Part shown: positions 25,571-34,635 of the stretch, one piece after another
Position numbering within the stretch: the first letter of the stretch is position 1
Layout: each line of letters begins with the position of its first letter
Assembly: GCA_000372785.1 (NCBI GenBank)
Contig: KB889813.1
Coordinates: forward strand, 1-63,061
From: a gamma proteobacterium SCGC AB-629-P17
Lineage (GTDB): Bacteria; Pseudomonadota; Gammaproteobacteria; PS1; Pseudothioglobaceae
Direction: 5' to 3'
DNA: 63,061 nucleotides
Notes under the pieces: generated by a model
Databases searched by the model: none
The model's input: the letters and a program-made list of their open reading frames with translations, nothing else
What the model was told of the DNA's origin: nothing
Position numbers and translations under genes: made by a program

Positions 25571-26611
25571 ATGGCTAAAAAACTAAAAGTTGGCGTTATT
25601 GGTTTAGGTAGCATGGGCTCAACCCATTTAGATATTTATTCACTAATCAGTGAAGTCGAGGTAGTCGCTGTTGCTGATCCAAATAAAAGTCGACTTGATG
25701 GTTCTAGTAGAGCTGAAGGTAATATTAGCGGTCAGGCAAAGGGCAGTGTTTCAGGGCTCGAAGCCAAACAATATCTTGATGGAATGGATCTGATTGATGA
25801 CCCAGACATTGAGCTAGTCGATATTTGTGTCGGCACAAATTTACATTTCGTTTTCGTAGAGGCAGCGTTAGCGAAAGGGAAACATGTCTTAGTTGAAAAA
25901 CCATTAGCGCGGACTTACGATGAGGCCAAAAAGATAGTTGAACTGGCGTTAAATTCCTCCACTAATATCATGTCAGCAATGTGTTTACGTTATTGGCCTG
26001 CTTGGGTTTGGTTGAAGAAAGTTATAGATAACAAGGATTATGGCGAGTGCCTTTCTTTGAATTGTAGGCGCCAAACCAGCCACCCATCAGGAACATTTTA
26101 TGCCAATGATGATGAATGCGGAGGCGCACTACTTGATCTTCATGTCCATGATACTGATTTTATTAATTATTGTTTTGGAATGCCAAGGGCAGTTTTTAGT
26201 CAAGGCTATATAGGACCTAGTGGAGGTATTGATCATGTTGCTACTCATTATATTTACGAACAGTCTAAGCATACTCCTTTAGTGACTGCTGAGGGAACAT
26301 GGACAATGCAAGAAGGATATGGATTCAATATGTCTTACACAGCAAATTTTGAAAAGGCGACGGCTTGTTATTTGTTAGATAATGAAGAAACACTGACATT
26401 ATTTCGATCCGGCTATGAACCTGAGCTAATAAAGTTAGATGAAGGAATGGGCTATGAATTCGAGATCCGTTCTTTTGTAGATGACATTTTAAATCACAGA
26501 AGAATGAATATAAATTTATTGAGTCAGGCAGCCGAATCGGTCGCAATTATTGAAGCTGAGATGGTAAGCATTAAATCTTGCTCAGTTGTTGCCTTAGGAG
26601 CTGGAAGTTAG
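25571..26611 (+). CDS. Gfo/Idh/MocA oxidoreductase 2
   Basis: A 346-residue NAD(P)-dependent oxidoreductase. The Rossmann motif is GVIGLGSMGSTH (about residues 8-19), EKPLA occurs at about 113, and GGALLDLHVHDTDFINYCFG (about residues 184-203) is the catalytic sugar-domain segment with the H-D pair. It differs clearly from the copy at 23539, so the two probably act at different steps. Last gene of the rightward aminosugar operon, ending 4 bp before a convergent gene. Confidence 0.85.
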   Translation: MAKKLKVGVIGLGSMGSTHLDIYSLISEVEVVAVADPNKSRLDGSSRAEGNISGQAKGSVSGLEAKQYLDGMDLIDDPDIELVDICVGTNLHFVFVEAALAKGKHVLVEKPLARTYDEAKKIVELALNSSTNIMSAMCLRYWPAWVWLKKVIDNKDYGECLSLNCRRQTSHPSGTFYANDDECGGALLDLHVHDTDFINYCFGMPRAVFSQGYIGPSGGIDHVATHYIYEQSKHTPLVTAEGTWTMQEGYGFNMSYTANFEKATACYLLDNEETLTLFRSGYEPELIKLDEGMGYEFEIRSFVDDILNHRRMNINLLSQAAESVAIIEAEMVSIKSCSVVALGAGS

Positions 26612-26615
26612 CTTT

Positions 26616-27152
26616 TTAGTAACTGTTCAGTTTAAATTTATTCCATACTTCTTCAGCGAGTATAGAGATGTTTTTATCGTTGTTTTCGTAAGCTTTTTTA
26701 ATCCAGTGCTTGGCTTCAGACATATTTTCAACTACTCCTTTACCCATAATATACATCCGGCCCAAATTGTATTGAGAAGCAGCATCTCCTTGTTCGGCGG
26801 CTTTAATAAACCAGCTAAAGGCAAGAGTGTCATCTTTCTCAACGCCATCACCTCTGAGGTACATGTTACCTAGATTAAATTGTGCATGAACAAAGCCTTG
26901 ATCGGCAGATTTTCGATACCAAACAACAGCCTCTTCATAATCTTTTAGCGTGCCAATACCATAAGCATTCATCCACCCAACATTATATTGGGCTCTAACG
27001 TCACCCTGGTCAGCTAGTGTAAGCCATTCCTGAAGTGCTGTCTTGTGATTACCCGCATTATATGCATCAAGCCCATCATTAAAATCAGCGGTAGAGTTTC
27101 CAATTAGAACGAATGATAATAATAAAAGTGATAGTATTTTTTTTAATGACAT
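26616..27152 (-). CDS. Secreted Sel1-repeat (TPR-like) protein
   Basis: A 178-residue protein with a signal peptide (about residues 1-22) followed by three to four Sel1 repeats of about 36 residues. The repeats contain phrases such as AQYNVGWMNAYGIGTLKDYEEAVVWYRKSADQG (in part: AQYNVGWMNAYGIGT). Sel1 arrays form solenoids for protein-protein contact. It lies alone on the minus strand, convergent with the aminosugar operon. No particular partner is suggested. Confidence 0.85.
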   Translation of the reverse strand: MSLKKILSLLLLSFVLIGNSTADFNDGLDAYNAGNHKTALQEWLTLADQGDVRAQYNVGWMNAYGIGTLKDYEEAVVWYRKSADQGFVHAQFNLGNMYLRGDGVEKDDTLAFSWFIKAAEQGDAASQYNLGRMYIMGKGVVENMSEAKHWIKKAYENNDKNISILAEEVWNKFKLNSY

Positions 27153-27390
27153 GGATTTACTCAGTAAAGTTTAACAACATAAATTCTAACGATTGTTAGG
27201 GCGCTATATTAACATACTTGAATGCAATTATGGAGGCTTGAAAGAGCTTGTTTTTATTAATTCAATAAACCTTTCAGTTTAAAATGGAATGTTAGTTTTC
27301 TTTTTATTATTTAGTGTTCCGTTTTTTCTGCAGCGCAATTAAATTATATTCATTTTTACTATACATCTATATGTCAAACAACTATAAACT

Positions 27391-28167
27391 ATGAGAAAAA
27401 CCAAGCTTAAGCCGCTCGCTTGTTTTGTTGTTTTTTTTGGGTCTGTAATGGGCACTTCTCAGGCAGTTGCTGACGAGCTAAAAGTTGCCGTAGCAAGTAA
27501 CTTTTATCCAACCATGAAAGTAATTGCAAAGCGCTTTGAGTTAAGAACAGCCGGCTCTACAGCACATCACAAAGTTATACTAATCCCTGGCTCTTCAGGT
27601 AAACATTATGCTCAAATCGTGAATGGCGCCCCTTTTGACGTATTTTTTTCTGCAGACACAGAACGAGCAAGATTGTTGGAACAAGAAGGAAAAGTCGTAA
27701 CTGGAACGAGGTTTACCTATGCGCTTGGTAAATTAATCCTATGGAGTTCGATAGATAACTATGTTGACTCAAAGGGTGAGGTACTGAATAAGAAAGATTT
27801 TCGATATTTGGCCATAGCCAATCCCAAACTTGCGCCATATGGAAGATCTGCCGAAGAAGCTTTAAGGTCACTAAAACTTTGGAAGAATTTGAAAGAAAGA
27901 TTAGTGCAGGGTGAAAATATTGCACAGACATTCCAGTTTATCAGCAGTGGTAATGCTAAACTAGGATTTGTTGCCTATTCACAAATTGTGAACCCCGGCC
28001 TCTCCATTGATGGCTCATTCTGGGAGGTGCCTCAGTCGATTTATAAACCAATAGAGCAACAAGCAGTTCTACTAAAGGACAGTTATATTGGGAGAGAGTT
28101 TCTGTCCTTTGTTAATAGTGACGAGTCTTTGAGTTTTATTTATGAATCAGGATATGGCTTACCATAA
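27391..28167 (+). CDS. modA: Molybdate-binding periplasmic protein
   Basis: A 258-residue ModA with a signal peptide (about residues 1-28). Typical segments are [14 protein letters not shown], a [23 protein letters not shown] stretch (about 66-88) that holds oxyanion-binding residues, and [13 protein letters not shown]. It captures molybdate or tungstate for ModBC. The stop of modA overlaps the modB start by one base. I see no ModE gene nearby. Confidence 0.92.
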   Translation: MRKTKLKPLACFVVFFGSVMGTSQAVADELKVAVASNFYPTMKVIAKRFELRTAGSTAHHKVILIPGSSGKHYAQIVNGAPFDVFFSADTERARLLEQEGKVVTGTRFTYALGKLILWSSIDNYVDSKGEVLNKKDFRYLAIANPKLAPYGRSAEEALRSLKLWKNLKERLVQGENIAQTFQFISSGNAKLGFVAYSQIVNPGLSIDGSFWEVPQSIYKPIEQQAVLLKDSYIGREFLSFVNSDESLSFIYESGYGLP

Positions 28168-28856
28168 TGTTAAACGAATTTGATATTACTGCTCTTTTCA
28201 TTACATTAAAGCTGGCAGGAGTTAGTACACTTATTCTTTTGTTATTGGGAACACCACTTGCATGGTGGCTTTCGCAAACCCGTTGGAAACTGAAAACTAT
28301 ATTGGAAGCTATCATTGCACTTCCATTAGTGTTGCCTCCCACAGTGTTAGGTTTTTATCTGTTGATAACTCTTGGACCTAACGGTCCAGTCGGTGGAATG
28401 CTAGAGGCGTTTGGAGGGGCGTCGATAGCTTTTACTTTTACAGGTCTGGTAGTTGGCTCTGTTATTTACTCGATGCCTTTTGTGGTTCAACCTCTACAGA
28501 ATGCTTTTAGTGGAATTGGTCGTCGCCCGATGGAGGTTGCTGCCACTTTACGTGCTTCACCACTAGACCGGTTTTTTAGTGTTGCAGTGCCATTGGCACG
28601 TTCTGGTTTTATAAGTGCTGCTGTATTGGGATTTGCACATACAGTAGGAGAGTTTGGCGTTGTGTTGATGATTGGTGGCAATATCCCTGGTGAAACTCAA
28701 GTCCTCTCAATTACGATCTATGACCATGTTGAGGCACTTGAGTATGGACAGGCGCACTGGCTAGCTGGAGGATTGTTGTTGCTTTCCTTTTTAATGTTGA
28801 TGGTGGTCTACATTTTTAATCGTCGATTTTCACTTATGCAGAGTAGTAACCAATGA
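28167..28856 (+). CDS. modB: Molybdate ABC permease
   Basis: A 229-residue permease with five to six helices. The ABC coupling loop reads [21 protein letters not shown] (about residues 126-146; split as [12 protein letters not shown] and FFSVAVP), and [18 protein letters not shown] is the ModB hallmark (about 160-177). It overlaps modA by one base and modC by 4 bp, so the three genes are translated together. Confidence 0.94.
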   Translation: MLNEFDITALFITLKLAGVSTLILLLLGTPLAWWLSQTRWKLKTILEAIIALPLVLPPTVLGFYLLITLGPNGPVGGMLEAFGGASIAFTFTGLVVGSVIYSMPFVVQPLQNAFSGIGRRPMEVAATLRASPLDRFFSVAVPLARSGFISAAVLGFAHTVGEFGVVLMIGGNIPGETQVLSITIYDHVEALEYGQAHWLAGGLLLLSFLMLMVVYIFNRRFSLMQSSNQ

Positions 28857-29914
28857 TTGAGTGTCAGCTAAAAATTAAGCAAGGGAGTTTTACTCTAGAT
28901 GTGGATTTTTACACTCCTGCTAATGGAGTCACTGTCGTCTTTGGATCCTCGGGTTGTGGTAAGACCACGCTATTGCGAGCTCTGGCTGGCTTGGAAAAAA
29001 GTGATGATGGATTTCTAAAAGTGGGTGACTCGATTTGGCAAGATGGTAAAAATTTTGTACCACCGCATATGCGTTCAGTCGGCTATGTTTTTCAGGAGGC
29101 TAGCCTTTTTAATCATCTCAATGTACGGGGAAATCTTGAGTATGGAGCAAGGCGAGCAACAGAAGCTGGAAAAGATTTCATGGGACGTGCACTGGATTTA
29201 TTAGATATAAGTCAATTACTTGAAAGGACAACAGAACAGTTATCTGGAGGAGAGAGGCAGCGAGTAGCTATTGCAAGAGCATTGGCTGTTAATCCAGATA
29301 TTTTATTGATGGACGAACCTCTGTCAGCTCTAGATTTAAAGCGAAAGAAGGAGATTTTGCCATACCTTGATTCTCTTCATGATGAACTAGATATTCCACT
29401 CATATACGTCACACACTCACCCGATGAGGCTTCACGATTAGCGGACCATCTAGTTCTGCTGGAAGAAGGAAGTGTTGTTGCAAGTGGTACTATTGATGAG
29501 ATGTTGACTAGGTTTGATCTCCCTATCTCTCATGGCGGTGATGCAACCTCTTTGGTTGAAGCCAAAGTTGTTGGTCATGACGACCGGTTCAATCTGATGT
29601 ATCTTGATTTTTCTGGTGGTCAGTTCACTGTAACGGATAGGGAGTTGCCGTTGGAAAGTAAAGTGCGTTTAAGAGTTTCAGCGCGTGACGTGAGTCTAAC
29701 TCAAGAGCTACAAACTGATACTAGTATTCTGAATATTTTCTCAGCAATAGTGGATGAAATAGTTCCAGAGGGACAATCAAAAGTGATGGTTCGACTAAAA
29801 ATAAAAGACGTTACAATGCTGTCTTGTATAACACGTAAGTCAGCTGAACTGCTTGAGCTTAATCCTGGAAAACAGGTATATGCACAAATAAAGAGTGTTG
29901 CATTGTTATCATAG
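28853..29914 (+). CDS. modC: Molybdate ABC ATPase
   Basis: A 353-residue ATPase. Walker A is GSSGCGKTT (about residues 31-39), the signature [15 protein letters not shown] (about 127-141), and Walker [12 protein letters not shown]. The C-terminal MOP/TOBE part (about 290-350) binds molybdate in this family. It completes the modABC importer. The supply of molybdenum would serve molybdoenzymes encoded elsewhere. The next gene starts 5 bp after its stop. Confidence 0.93.
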   Translation: MIECQLKIKQGSFTLDVDFYTPANGVTVVFGSSGCGKTTLLRALAGLEKSDDGFLKVGDSIWQDGKNFVPPHMRSVGYVFQEASLFNHLNVRGNLEYGARRATEAGKDFMGRALDLLDISQLLERTTEQLSGGERQRVAIARALAVNPDILLMDEPLSALDLKRKKEILPYLDSLHDELDIPLIYVTHSPDEASRLADHLVLLEEGSVVASGTIDEMLTRFDLPISHGGDATSLVEAKVVGHDDRFNLMYLDFSGGQFTVTDRELPLESKVRLRVSARDVSLTQELQTDTSILNIFSAIVDEIVPEGQSKVMVRLKIKDVTMLSCITRKSAELLELNPGKQVYAQIKSVALLS

Positions 29915-29919
29915 GCGCT

Positions 29920-30561
29920 ATGAATAAGGCTTTTGAGCGTTACATATTATTACTAATCGGTATTCTGGCGTTATTTGGCGTCAGTGTTCAATTCATTATT
30001 TCTATTAATAGAGCGATTGCAGCAGACAATTCTGTTAGTCAAGTTGTCATCAATATGTTGGGTTATTTCACCATTCTTACAAATACTTTTGCTGCTGCTG
30101 TTCTTACTGTTGTGGGTCTATTGCCTAATTCACGAATAGGAAAGATTTTTGCCAGACCCAAAGTTTTTGGTTGTGTTGTAACATCCATGCTTTGGGTTGG
30201 TATTGGGTTTCATGTACTTTTAAGTGATTATTGGTCGCCTGATGGTATGGAGGCAGTGACGAATTATTTGAACCATTATATTGTTCCGAGTGCGTTACTT
30301 ATAATCTGGCTAGTATTTCCGCCCAAAACCCAAATTCCTAAATGGACACCTATATTCTGGGAAGTTTATCCAGTGATTTATGGAATCTATATCATTCTGC
30401 GGGGCGAGTTAATTGACAAGTACCCCTACCCTTTTTTCGATGTAAATGTCATAGGCTATCACAAGGCACTTTTGAATGGTTTGGTGATATTGATTGTGAT
30501 TCTGGGTATTGGTTATTTCGTTAGGTTGATAGTCAACCTATCTTCAAGGATGCAGAGGTAA
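29920..30561 (+). CDS. Pr6Pr family membrane protein
   Basis: A 213-residue protein with six hydrophobic helices. The features match the Pr6Pr (FAR-17a/AIG1-like) family: YFTILTNTFAA in helix 2 to 3, FHVLLSDYWSPDG, NHYIVPSALLIIWLVFPPK, and YPYPFFDV before the last helix. The biochemical role of these bacterial proteins is not established. It follows modC by 5 bp and is likely on the same transcript, although a functional link to molybdate is not known. Confidence 0.8.
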   Translation: MNKAFERYILLLIGILALFGVSVQFIISINRAIAADNSVSQVVINMLGYFTILTNTFAAAVLTVVGLLPNSRIGKIFARPKVFGCVVTSMLWVGIGFHVLLSDYWSPDGMEAVTNYLNHYIVPSALLIIWLVFPPKTQIPKWTPIFWEVYPVIYGIYIILRGELIDKYPYPFFDVNVIGYHKALLNGLVILIVILGIGYFVRLIVNLSSRMQR

Positions 30562-30566
30562 GTGGT

Positions 30567-31787
30567 CTATATGACTTTTTCAGCAAATCTTAGTCTTTCA
30601 ACTGGACGTTCATCAATGAAGACGTGAATAATTGCGGTAATTGCTGCAATTATTGCCGCCCACCACCACACTTGATCATAAGAACCAGTAGTATCAAACA
30701 AGTAGCCGCCCAGCCATACTCCAGAAAAAGAACCTATTTGGTGGTTTAAAAATACAATACCGTAGAGGGTTCCCATGTATCTAAGTCCAAACATCTGTGC
30801 TACCAAGCCTGAAGTTGGTGGAACTGTTGCTAACCAAAGTAATCCGGTGGCAAACGAGAAGGCATAAACCGTGAAGGTTGTAATAGGAATTATCAGAAAT
30901 AACACAATAACTATTGACCTTGCTCCATAAATAAACGTTAGTATCCATTTTTTTGAGTAGAGTCCAGAAAGGTGGCCAGCAGTTAGAGAACCTATGATAT
31001 TGCATAGTCCAATAATTGATAAACTCGCTGCAGCTACAGAGCTATCAAAACCGTTGTCTGAAAGATAAGCAGGCATATGAACAGTAATAAAAGCAAGCTG
31101 AAAACCACAAACAAAAAAACCTGCAATAAGGAGCCAGTAATGAATGTGATTAGATGCCTCGCTAAGCGCTTCCCGCAGATTTTGTTTTGGTTCATCCTCT
31201 ATCTTAGAACTGCTTGCTTTTTGTTTCTTGAAAGTGGGTGCAAAAAGGATCATGGATAGCGTGCCGATTGCCATTATCACAAGTGCCATTTGCCAGCCAT
31301 ATGCCACAAGAAATTCTCTTGCTATCGGTATAAATATAAATTGTCCTGCTGAACCTGCTGCAGTTCCAATTCCTAAAGCCATAGCTCTTTTTTCGGGTCT
31401 AACCATTCTAGCCATTGCGGGAAGTACAACGCCTAATCCTGTACCTGCAATTCCCATTCCTATTAAAATTCCAGCACCTAAGTGAAGGTCAAGAAATCCA
31501 TCTGCAGTTGCTGTAATGTAGAGCCCTAGTGCATAGAGTATTGAGCCAACTATTATTACTTTTGCAGTTCCATATTTGTCAGCAATGGCTCCTGCTAAAG
31601 GCTGAAATAAGCCCCAAAAAAGATTTTGTAAAGCTAAAGAGAAGGCAAAAATTTCACGACCATAACCGAATGATTCTGATACAGGCTTTAAGAACAGACC
31701 TAGCGAAGACCTAAAACCAAAGTTAATTGTAAGAAGTATGCAGGCGGCAATAATTGAAAAACTTAATAATTTCTTGTATTGGTTCAT
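30567..31787 (-). CDS. Major facilitator superfamily transporter
   Basis: A 406-residue, 12-helix MFS protein. The loop 2-3 motif reads GAIADKYGTAKVI (about residues 66-78), and the second half has GHLSGLYSKKWIL. The overall pattern, with FGYGREIFAFSLALQNLFWGLFQPL near helix 1-2 (in part: FGYGREIFAFSLALQ), is that of the oxalate:formate antiporter/monocarboxylate-type group. Substrate not predictable by eye. It is monocistronic, convergent with the Pr6Pr gene with 5 bp between the stops. Confidence 0.82.
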   Translation of the reverse strand: MNQYKKLLSFSIIAACILLTINFGFRSSLGLFLKPVSESFGYGREIFAFSLALQNLFWGLFQPLAGAIADKYGTAKVIIVGSILYALGLYITATADGFLDLHLGAGILIGMGIAGTGLGVVLPAMARMVRPEKRAMALGIGTAAGSAGQFIFIPIAREFLVAYGWQMALVIMAIGTLSMILFAPTFKKQKASSSKIEDEPKQNLREALSEASNHIHYWLLIAGFFVCGFQLAFITVHMPAYLSDNGFDSSVAAASLSIIGLCNIIGSLTAGHLSGLYSKKWILTFIYGARSIVIVLFLIIPITTFTVYAFSFATGLLWLATVPPTSGLVAQMFGLRYMGTLYGIVFLNHQIGSFSGVWLGGYLFDTTGSYDQVWWWAAIIAAITAIIHVFIDERPVERLRFAEKVI

Positions 31788-31951
31788 TTTCTATTTTTTT
31801 GAACAGTTACAAAGCGTCAGTATAACCACAATTATTTGATGTTCTAATATATTATTATTGGTATACAATTCAGCTATTCTAGTTAATCTTGATGGTGATT
31901 AAACTGGTATAGTTTGTTGGTTATTTATAACCATAGTATAGGAGTTTATCA

Positions 31952-32665
31952 ATGCGTGTACTCGTTTTTCAGCATATCGATTGTGAGCATCCAGGTTCAC
32001 TTAGGCAGTTTTTAGCAGAAGATAAGATCGAATGGGATGCAGTTAACCTTCATCTTGGAGAGCCGATTCCTAATTTAAATGATTATGATGCACTTTGGGT
32101 GATGGGCGGTCCGATGGATGTTTGGGATATTGAAGAATGTCCTTGGCTGGTTGCGGAAAAGGCAGCCATTCGTGAATGGGTGAGTGTTTTAGGTAAGCCT
32201 TATTTGGGCTTATGTCTTGGTCATCAACTACTAGCTGATGCATTAGGAGGAACGTGTGGACCCCAAAAAATCCCTGAGATTGGTGTTCTTGAAATAGAGC
32301 TCACTGAAGAGGGAAAAGTAGACCCTCTCTTTCAAGGAACGGCGAAAAAACAGCAGTGCCTTCAGTGGCATTCAGTCAGAGTCGCACAGGCTCCTGAGGG
32401 AGCGGTCATTTTGGCAAAATCCGATGTCTGTTCAGTACAAGCAATGAGAATCGGTTTAAATGCCTGGTCTATGCAATATCATGTTGAGATTGAGCCAGAC
32501 ACTGTAGATAATTGGGGAGCGGTTCCAGCTTATGCTGAAGCTTTGAGGTCAACTCTCGGTGATGGTGCTTTGTCAACAATGAAAGCTGACACTGATGCCA
32601 ACATGAGTCAGTGCTTGAGTTGTGCGAGGCAAATTTATCAAAACTTTATGAAAACTTTGAACTAA
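31952..32665 (+). CDS. Class I glutamine amidotransferase domain protein
   Basis: A 237-residue stand-alone glutamine amidotransferase-like protein. The nucleophile elbow is GLCLGHQLLADALGG (Cys at about residue 91) and the His-Glu part is YHVEIEPDTV (about 180-189). This makes the Cys-His-Glu triad complete. Similar free-standing proteins act on glutathione-type or gamma-glutamyl conjugates or hand ammonia to partners. The ribosome site TAGGAG precedes the ATG. No partner synthase is adjacent. Next downstream is the corrinoid operon with its own promoter. Confidence 0.8.
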   Translation: MRVLVFQHIDCEHPGSLRQFLAEDKIEWDAVNLHLGEPIPNLNDYDALWVMGGPMDVWDIEECPWLVAEKAAIREWVSVLGKPYLGLCLGHQLLADALGGTCGPQKIPEIGVLEIELTEEGKVDPLFQGTAKKQQCLQWHSVRVAQAPEGAVILAKSDVCSVQAMRIGLNAWSMQYHVEIEPDTVDNWGAVPAYAEALRSTLGDGALSTMKADTDANMSQCLSCARQIYQNFMKTLN

Positions 32666-32769
32666 GTTTAAGTGCTTAATTTATTGATAAATTTCAAATA
32701 GTTATATGATAAATTACAATAGTGTGCTTTAGTAAATTAACAAATATAAAAAAATCGTGAATTTAATGA

Positions 32770-32798
32770 TTGACATCGAAAAAAATTCAAGGTATCTT
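32770..32798 (+). promoter_or_regulatory. Promoter of the corrinoid/folate operon
   Basis: A consensus TTGACA (32770-32775), a 17-base spacer and TATCTT (32793-32798) lie 40 bases before the ATG at 32838. Confidence 0.65.
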
Positions 32799-32837
32799 TC
32801 CGAGATTTTCACCACATAATTATTCTGAGACAAGATA

Positions 32838-33542
32838 ATGAGCGAAGAAGACGATTTTGATTTAAACGACCTAGACGATAAAGAGCTTGTAGAGCAAATT
32901 CAAGACGACCTCTATGATGGCCTCGACGAAGAAGTCACTGAAGGTACAGAAATACTTCTTTCCCGTGGTTGGGACGCGAATGATGTCTTGGGCGATGCCT
33001 TGGTTGCCGGCATGAAAATTGTTGGCATTGATTTTAGAGACGGCATCTTATTTGTGCCCGAGGTGCTTAAGTGTGCTGGAGCAATGAAAGGCGGTATGAA
33101 AATTTTACGTCCAATTCTTGCTCAATCTTCTGAAGACACCTCTTTAGGCAAGTTTGTAATTGGTACTGTTAAGGGTGATATTCATGATATTGGTCAAAAA
33201 TTAGTTTCCATGATGTGTGAAGGCTCAGGTTTTGAGGTAATTAATTTAGGGATTAATAATCCCGTGGAGAATTACTTAGAAGCGATCGATGAACATGAGC
33301 CTGTTATTTTAGGTATGTCTGCTCTTCTCACTACAACAATGCCTTATATGGGTGTTGTGGTTGAGGAAATGGAAAAAAGGGGCTTACGTAAAGATGTTCA
33401 TATCATGTGTGGAGGTGCACCGCTTAACCAGGAGTTTGCTGATTCTATAGGTGTGCCAGCCTATGGTCGAGATGCCGCACGGAGCGCCGAAATGGCTGAA
33501 GAGCATGTGCGCAGTTTGGGTAAACAGCGTGGTCACCGATAA
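32838..33542 (+). CDS. Methyltransferase-cognate corrinoid protein (MttC/MtgC type)
   Basis: A 234-residue corrinoid carrier. A helical cap domain (about residues 20-105) comes first, then the B12-binding Rossmann domain with the base-off motif GDIHDIGQ (about 114-121; the His ligates cobalt), GMSALLTTTMP and CGGAPLN. Such proteins accept a methyl group from a substrate-specific MttB-family methyltransferase and pass it on. An acidic N-terminal leader of about 25 residues is unusual. The next gene overlaps its 3' end by 14 bp. The matching MttB-type enzyme is not in this window. Confidence 0.92.
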   Translation: MSEEDDFDLNDLDDKELVEQIQDDLYDGLDEEVTEGTEILLSRGWDANDVLGDALVAGMKIVGIDFRDGILFVPEVLKCAGAMKGGMKILRPILAQSSEDTSLGKFVIGTVKGDIHDIGQKLVSMMCEGSGFEVINLGINNPVENYLEAIDEHEPVILGMSALLTTTMPYMGVVVEEMEKRGLRKDVHIMCGGAPLNQEFADSIGVPAYGRDAARSAEMAEEHVRSLGKQRGHR

Positions 33543-34179
33543 GAAAAATATCGATCCAGCTAAAAAACGATTGGTTTTAGGCTGTGGAGCACTTGTATAC
33601 GATCTACAAAGACTGATAAAACAAAATCCAGCATTATCTGATAAAGTCGATTTGCAGTGTCTACCAGCCAGCTGGCATAACACACCGCAATTGATTGCTC
33701 CTGGGGTTGAAGAGTACTTGGCTGGGAATTCCCATCTTTATAAGGATATATACATCGCTTATGCTGACTGCGGAACAGGCGGAGCTATAGACCGGGTATT
33801 GAAAAAATATAATGCAAAACGCATTAGTGGCGCACACTGTTATGAATTTTTTGCTGGCTCTGATGTATTCGAACAATTATCAGAACAAGAGCTAGGCACT
33901 TTTTATCTTACAGATTACCTAGTCAAAAATTTTCATCGAATAATGATTAAGGGGTTGGGTCTTGATAAACACCCGGAGTTGTTTGATATATACTTTGAGC
34001 ATTATAATAAATTGGTCTATTTGGCACAAACTGAAAATGAACAGTTACTAAAAGATGCACAGCAATATGCTAAAGATTTTGGATTCGAATATGAATACAG
34101 ATTGGTTGGCACAGGCGGTCTTGATTCTGTTTTTGAAGAAATCGATTTAGTGCCTTTGGCAACTGAAGAAGAGAAATAA
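33529..34179 (+). CDS. DUF1638 domain protein
   Basis: About 216 residues. The start is likely GTG at 33529, because the longer frame from 33451 runs back into the corrinoid gene. The core begins KRLVLGCGALVYDLQ and includes IYIAYADCGTGGAID and HCYEFFAGSDVF, which are conserved cysteine-, histidine- and aspartate-containing stretches. DUF1638 proteins recur beside MttB/MttC systems for methylamines and betaines, but their function is not established. The cysteines (GCG, DCG, HCYEF) look suited to metal binding. Next gene starts 1 bp after its stop. Confidence 0.82.
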   Translation: MVTDKKNIDPAKKRLVLGCGALVYDLQRLIKQNPALSDKVDLQCLPASWHNTPQLIAPGVEEYLAGNSHLYKDIYIAYADCGTGGAIDRVLKKYNAKRISGAHCYEFFAGSDVFEQLSEQELGTFYLTDYLVKNFHRIMIKGLGLDKHPELFDIYFEHYNKLVYLAQTENEQLLKDAQQYAKDFGFEYEYRLVGTGGLDSVFEEIDLVPLATEEEK

Positions 34180-34180
34180 C

Positions 34181-34633
34181 ATGTACAGAGCCAGACTTTT
34201 TGCCAGTAGACATGCTAGGGCGTATGAAGTGATATATAACGCAACATCACCAGTGATATTATCGACCCTAAGAGTTATCAACAAAATCACAAAGGGAAAG
34301 CTAGATAGACCAATTACTTGGTCCGAAAAGATTATCAAGGGATTTCTTTTTGATTGTCAAATGTGTGGTAATTGTGTACTCTCTACAACAGGCATGGCTT
34401 GCCCAATGAATTGCCCGAAAACACTTAGAAATGGTCCATGTGGTGGGGTACGAGAAAATGGTAATTGTGAAGTCAAGCCGGAAATGAAATGTGTTTGGGT
34501 TGAGGCTTGGAGTGGTTCGGCAAAAATGAAAAATAATCTTGAAATTCAAGAAATACAATTTGCTGTTAATCATTCACATCAAGGAAGTAGCGCCTGGATT
34601 AGGCTTGCAAAAGAAAACAAACAGATAACTTGA
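34181..34633 (+). CDS. MetV-like methylene-H4folate reductase C-terminal protein
   Basis: A 150-residue cysteine-rich protein. The core FDCQMCGNCVLSTTGMACPM (residues about 57-76) and NCPKTLRNGPCGGVRENGNCE continue with KCVWVEAW. This is the pattern of the zinc-containing MTHFR_C domain known as MetV in acetogens, which complexes with MetF. Its 3' end overlaps the reading frame of metF, so the pair is coupled, as in MetVF complexes. It may supply electrons to, or stabilise, MetF. It is probably cytoplasmic. Confidence 0.85.
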   Translation: MYRARLFASRHARAYEVIYNATSPVILSTLRVINKITKGKLDRPITWSEKIIKGFLFDCQMCGNCVLSTTGMACPMNCPKTLRNGPCGGVRENGNCEVKPEMKCVWVEAWSGSAKMKNNLEIQEIQFAVNHSHQGSSAWIRLAKENKQIT

Positions 34634-34635
34634 TA

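Noticed and set aside
33451-33528. The longer start of the DUF1638 gene
   Set aside because: The extra N-terminal codons lie inside the corrinoid-protein gene and do not resemble the family; GTG at 33529 fits the domain start.
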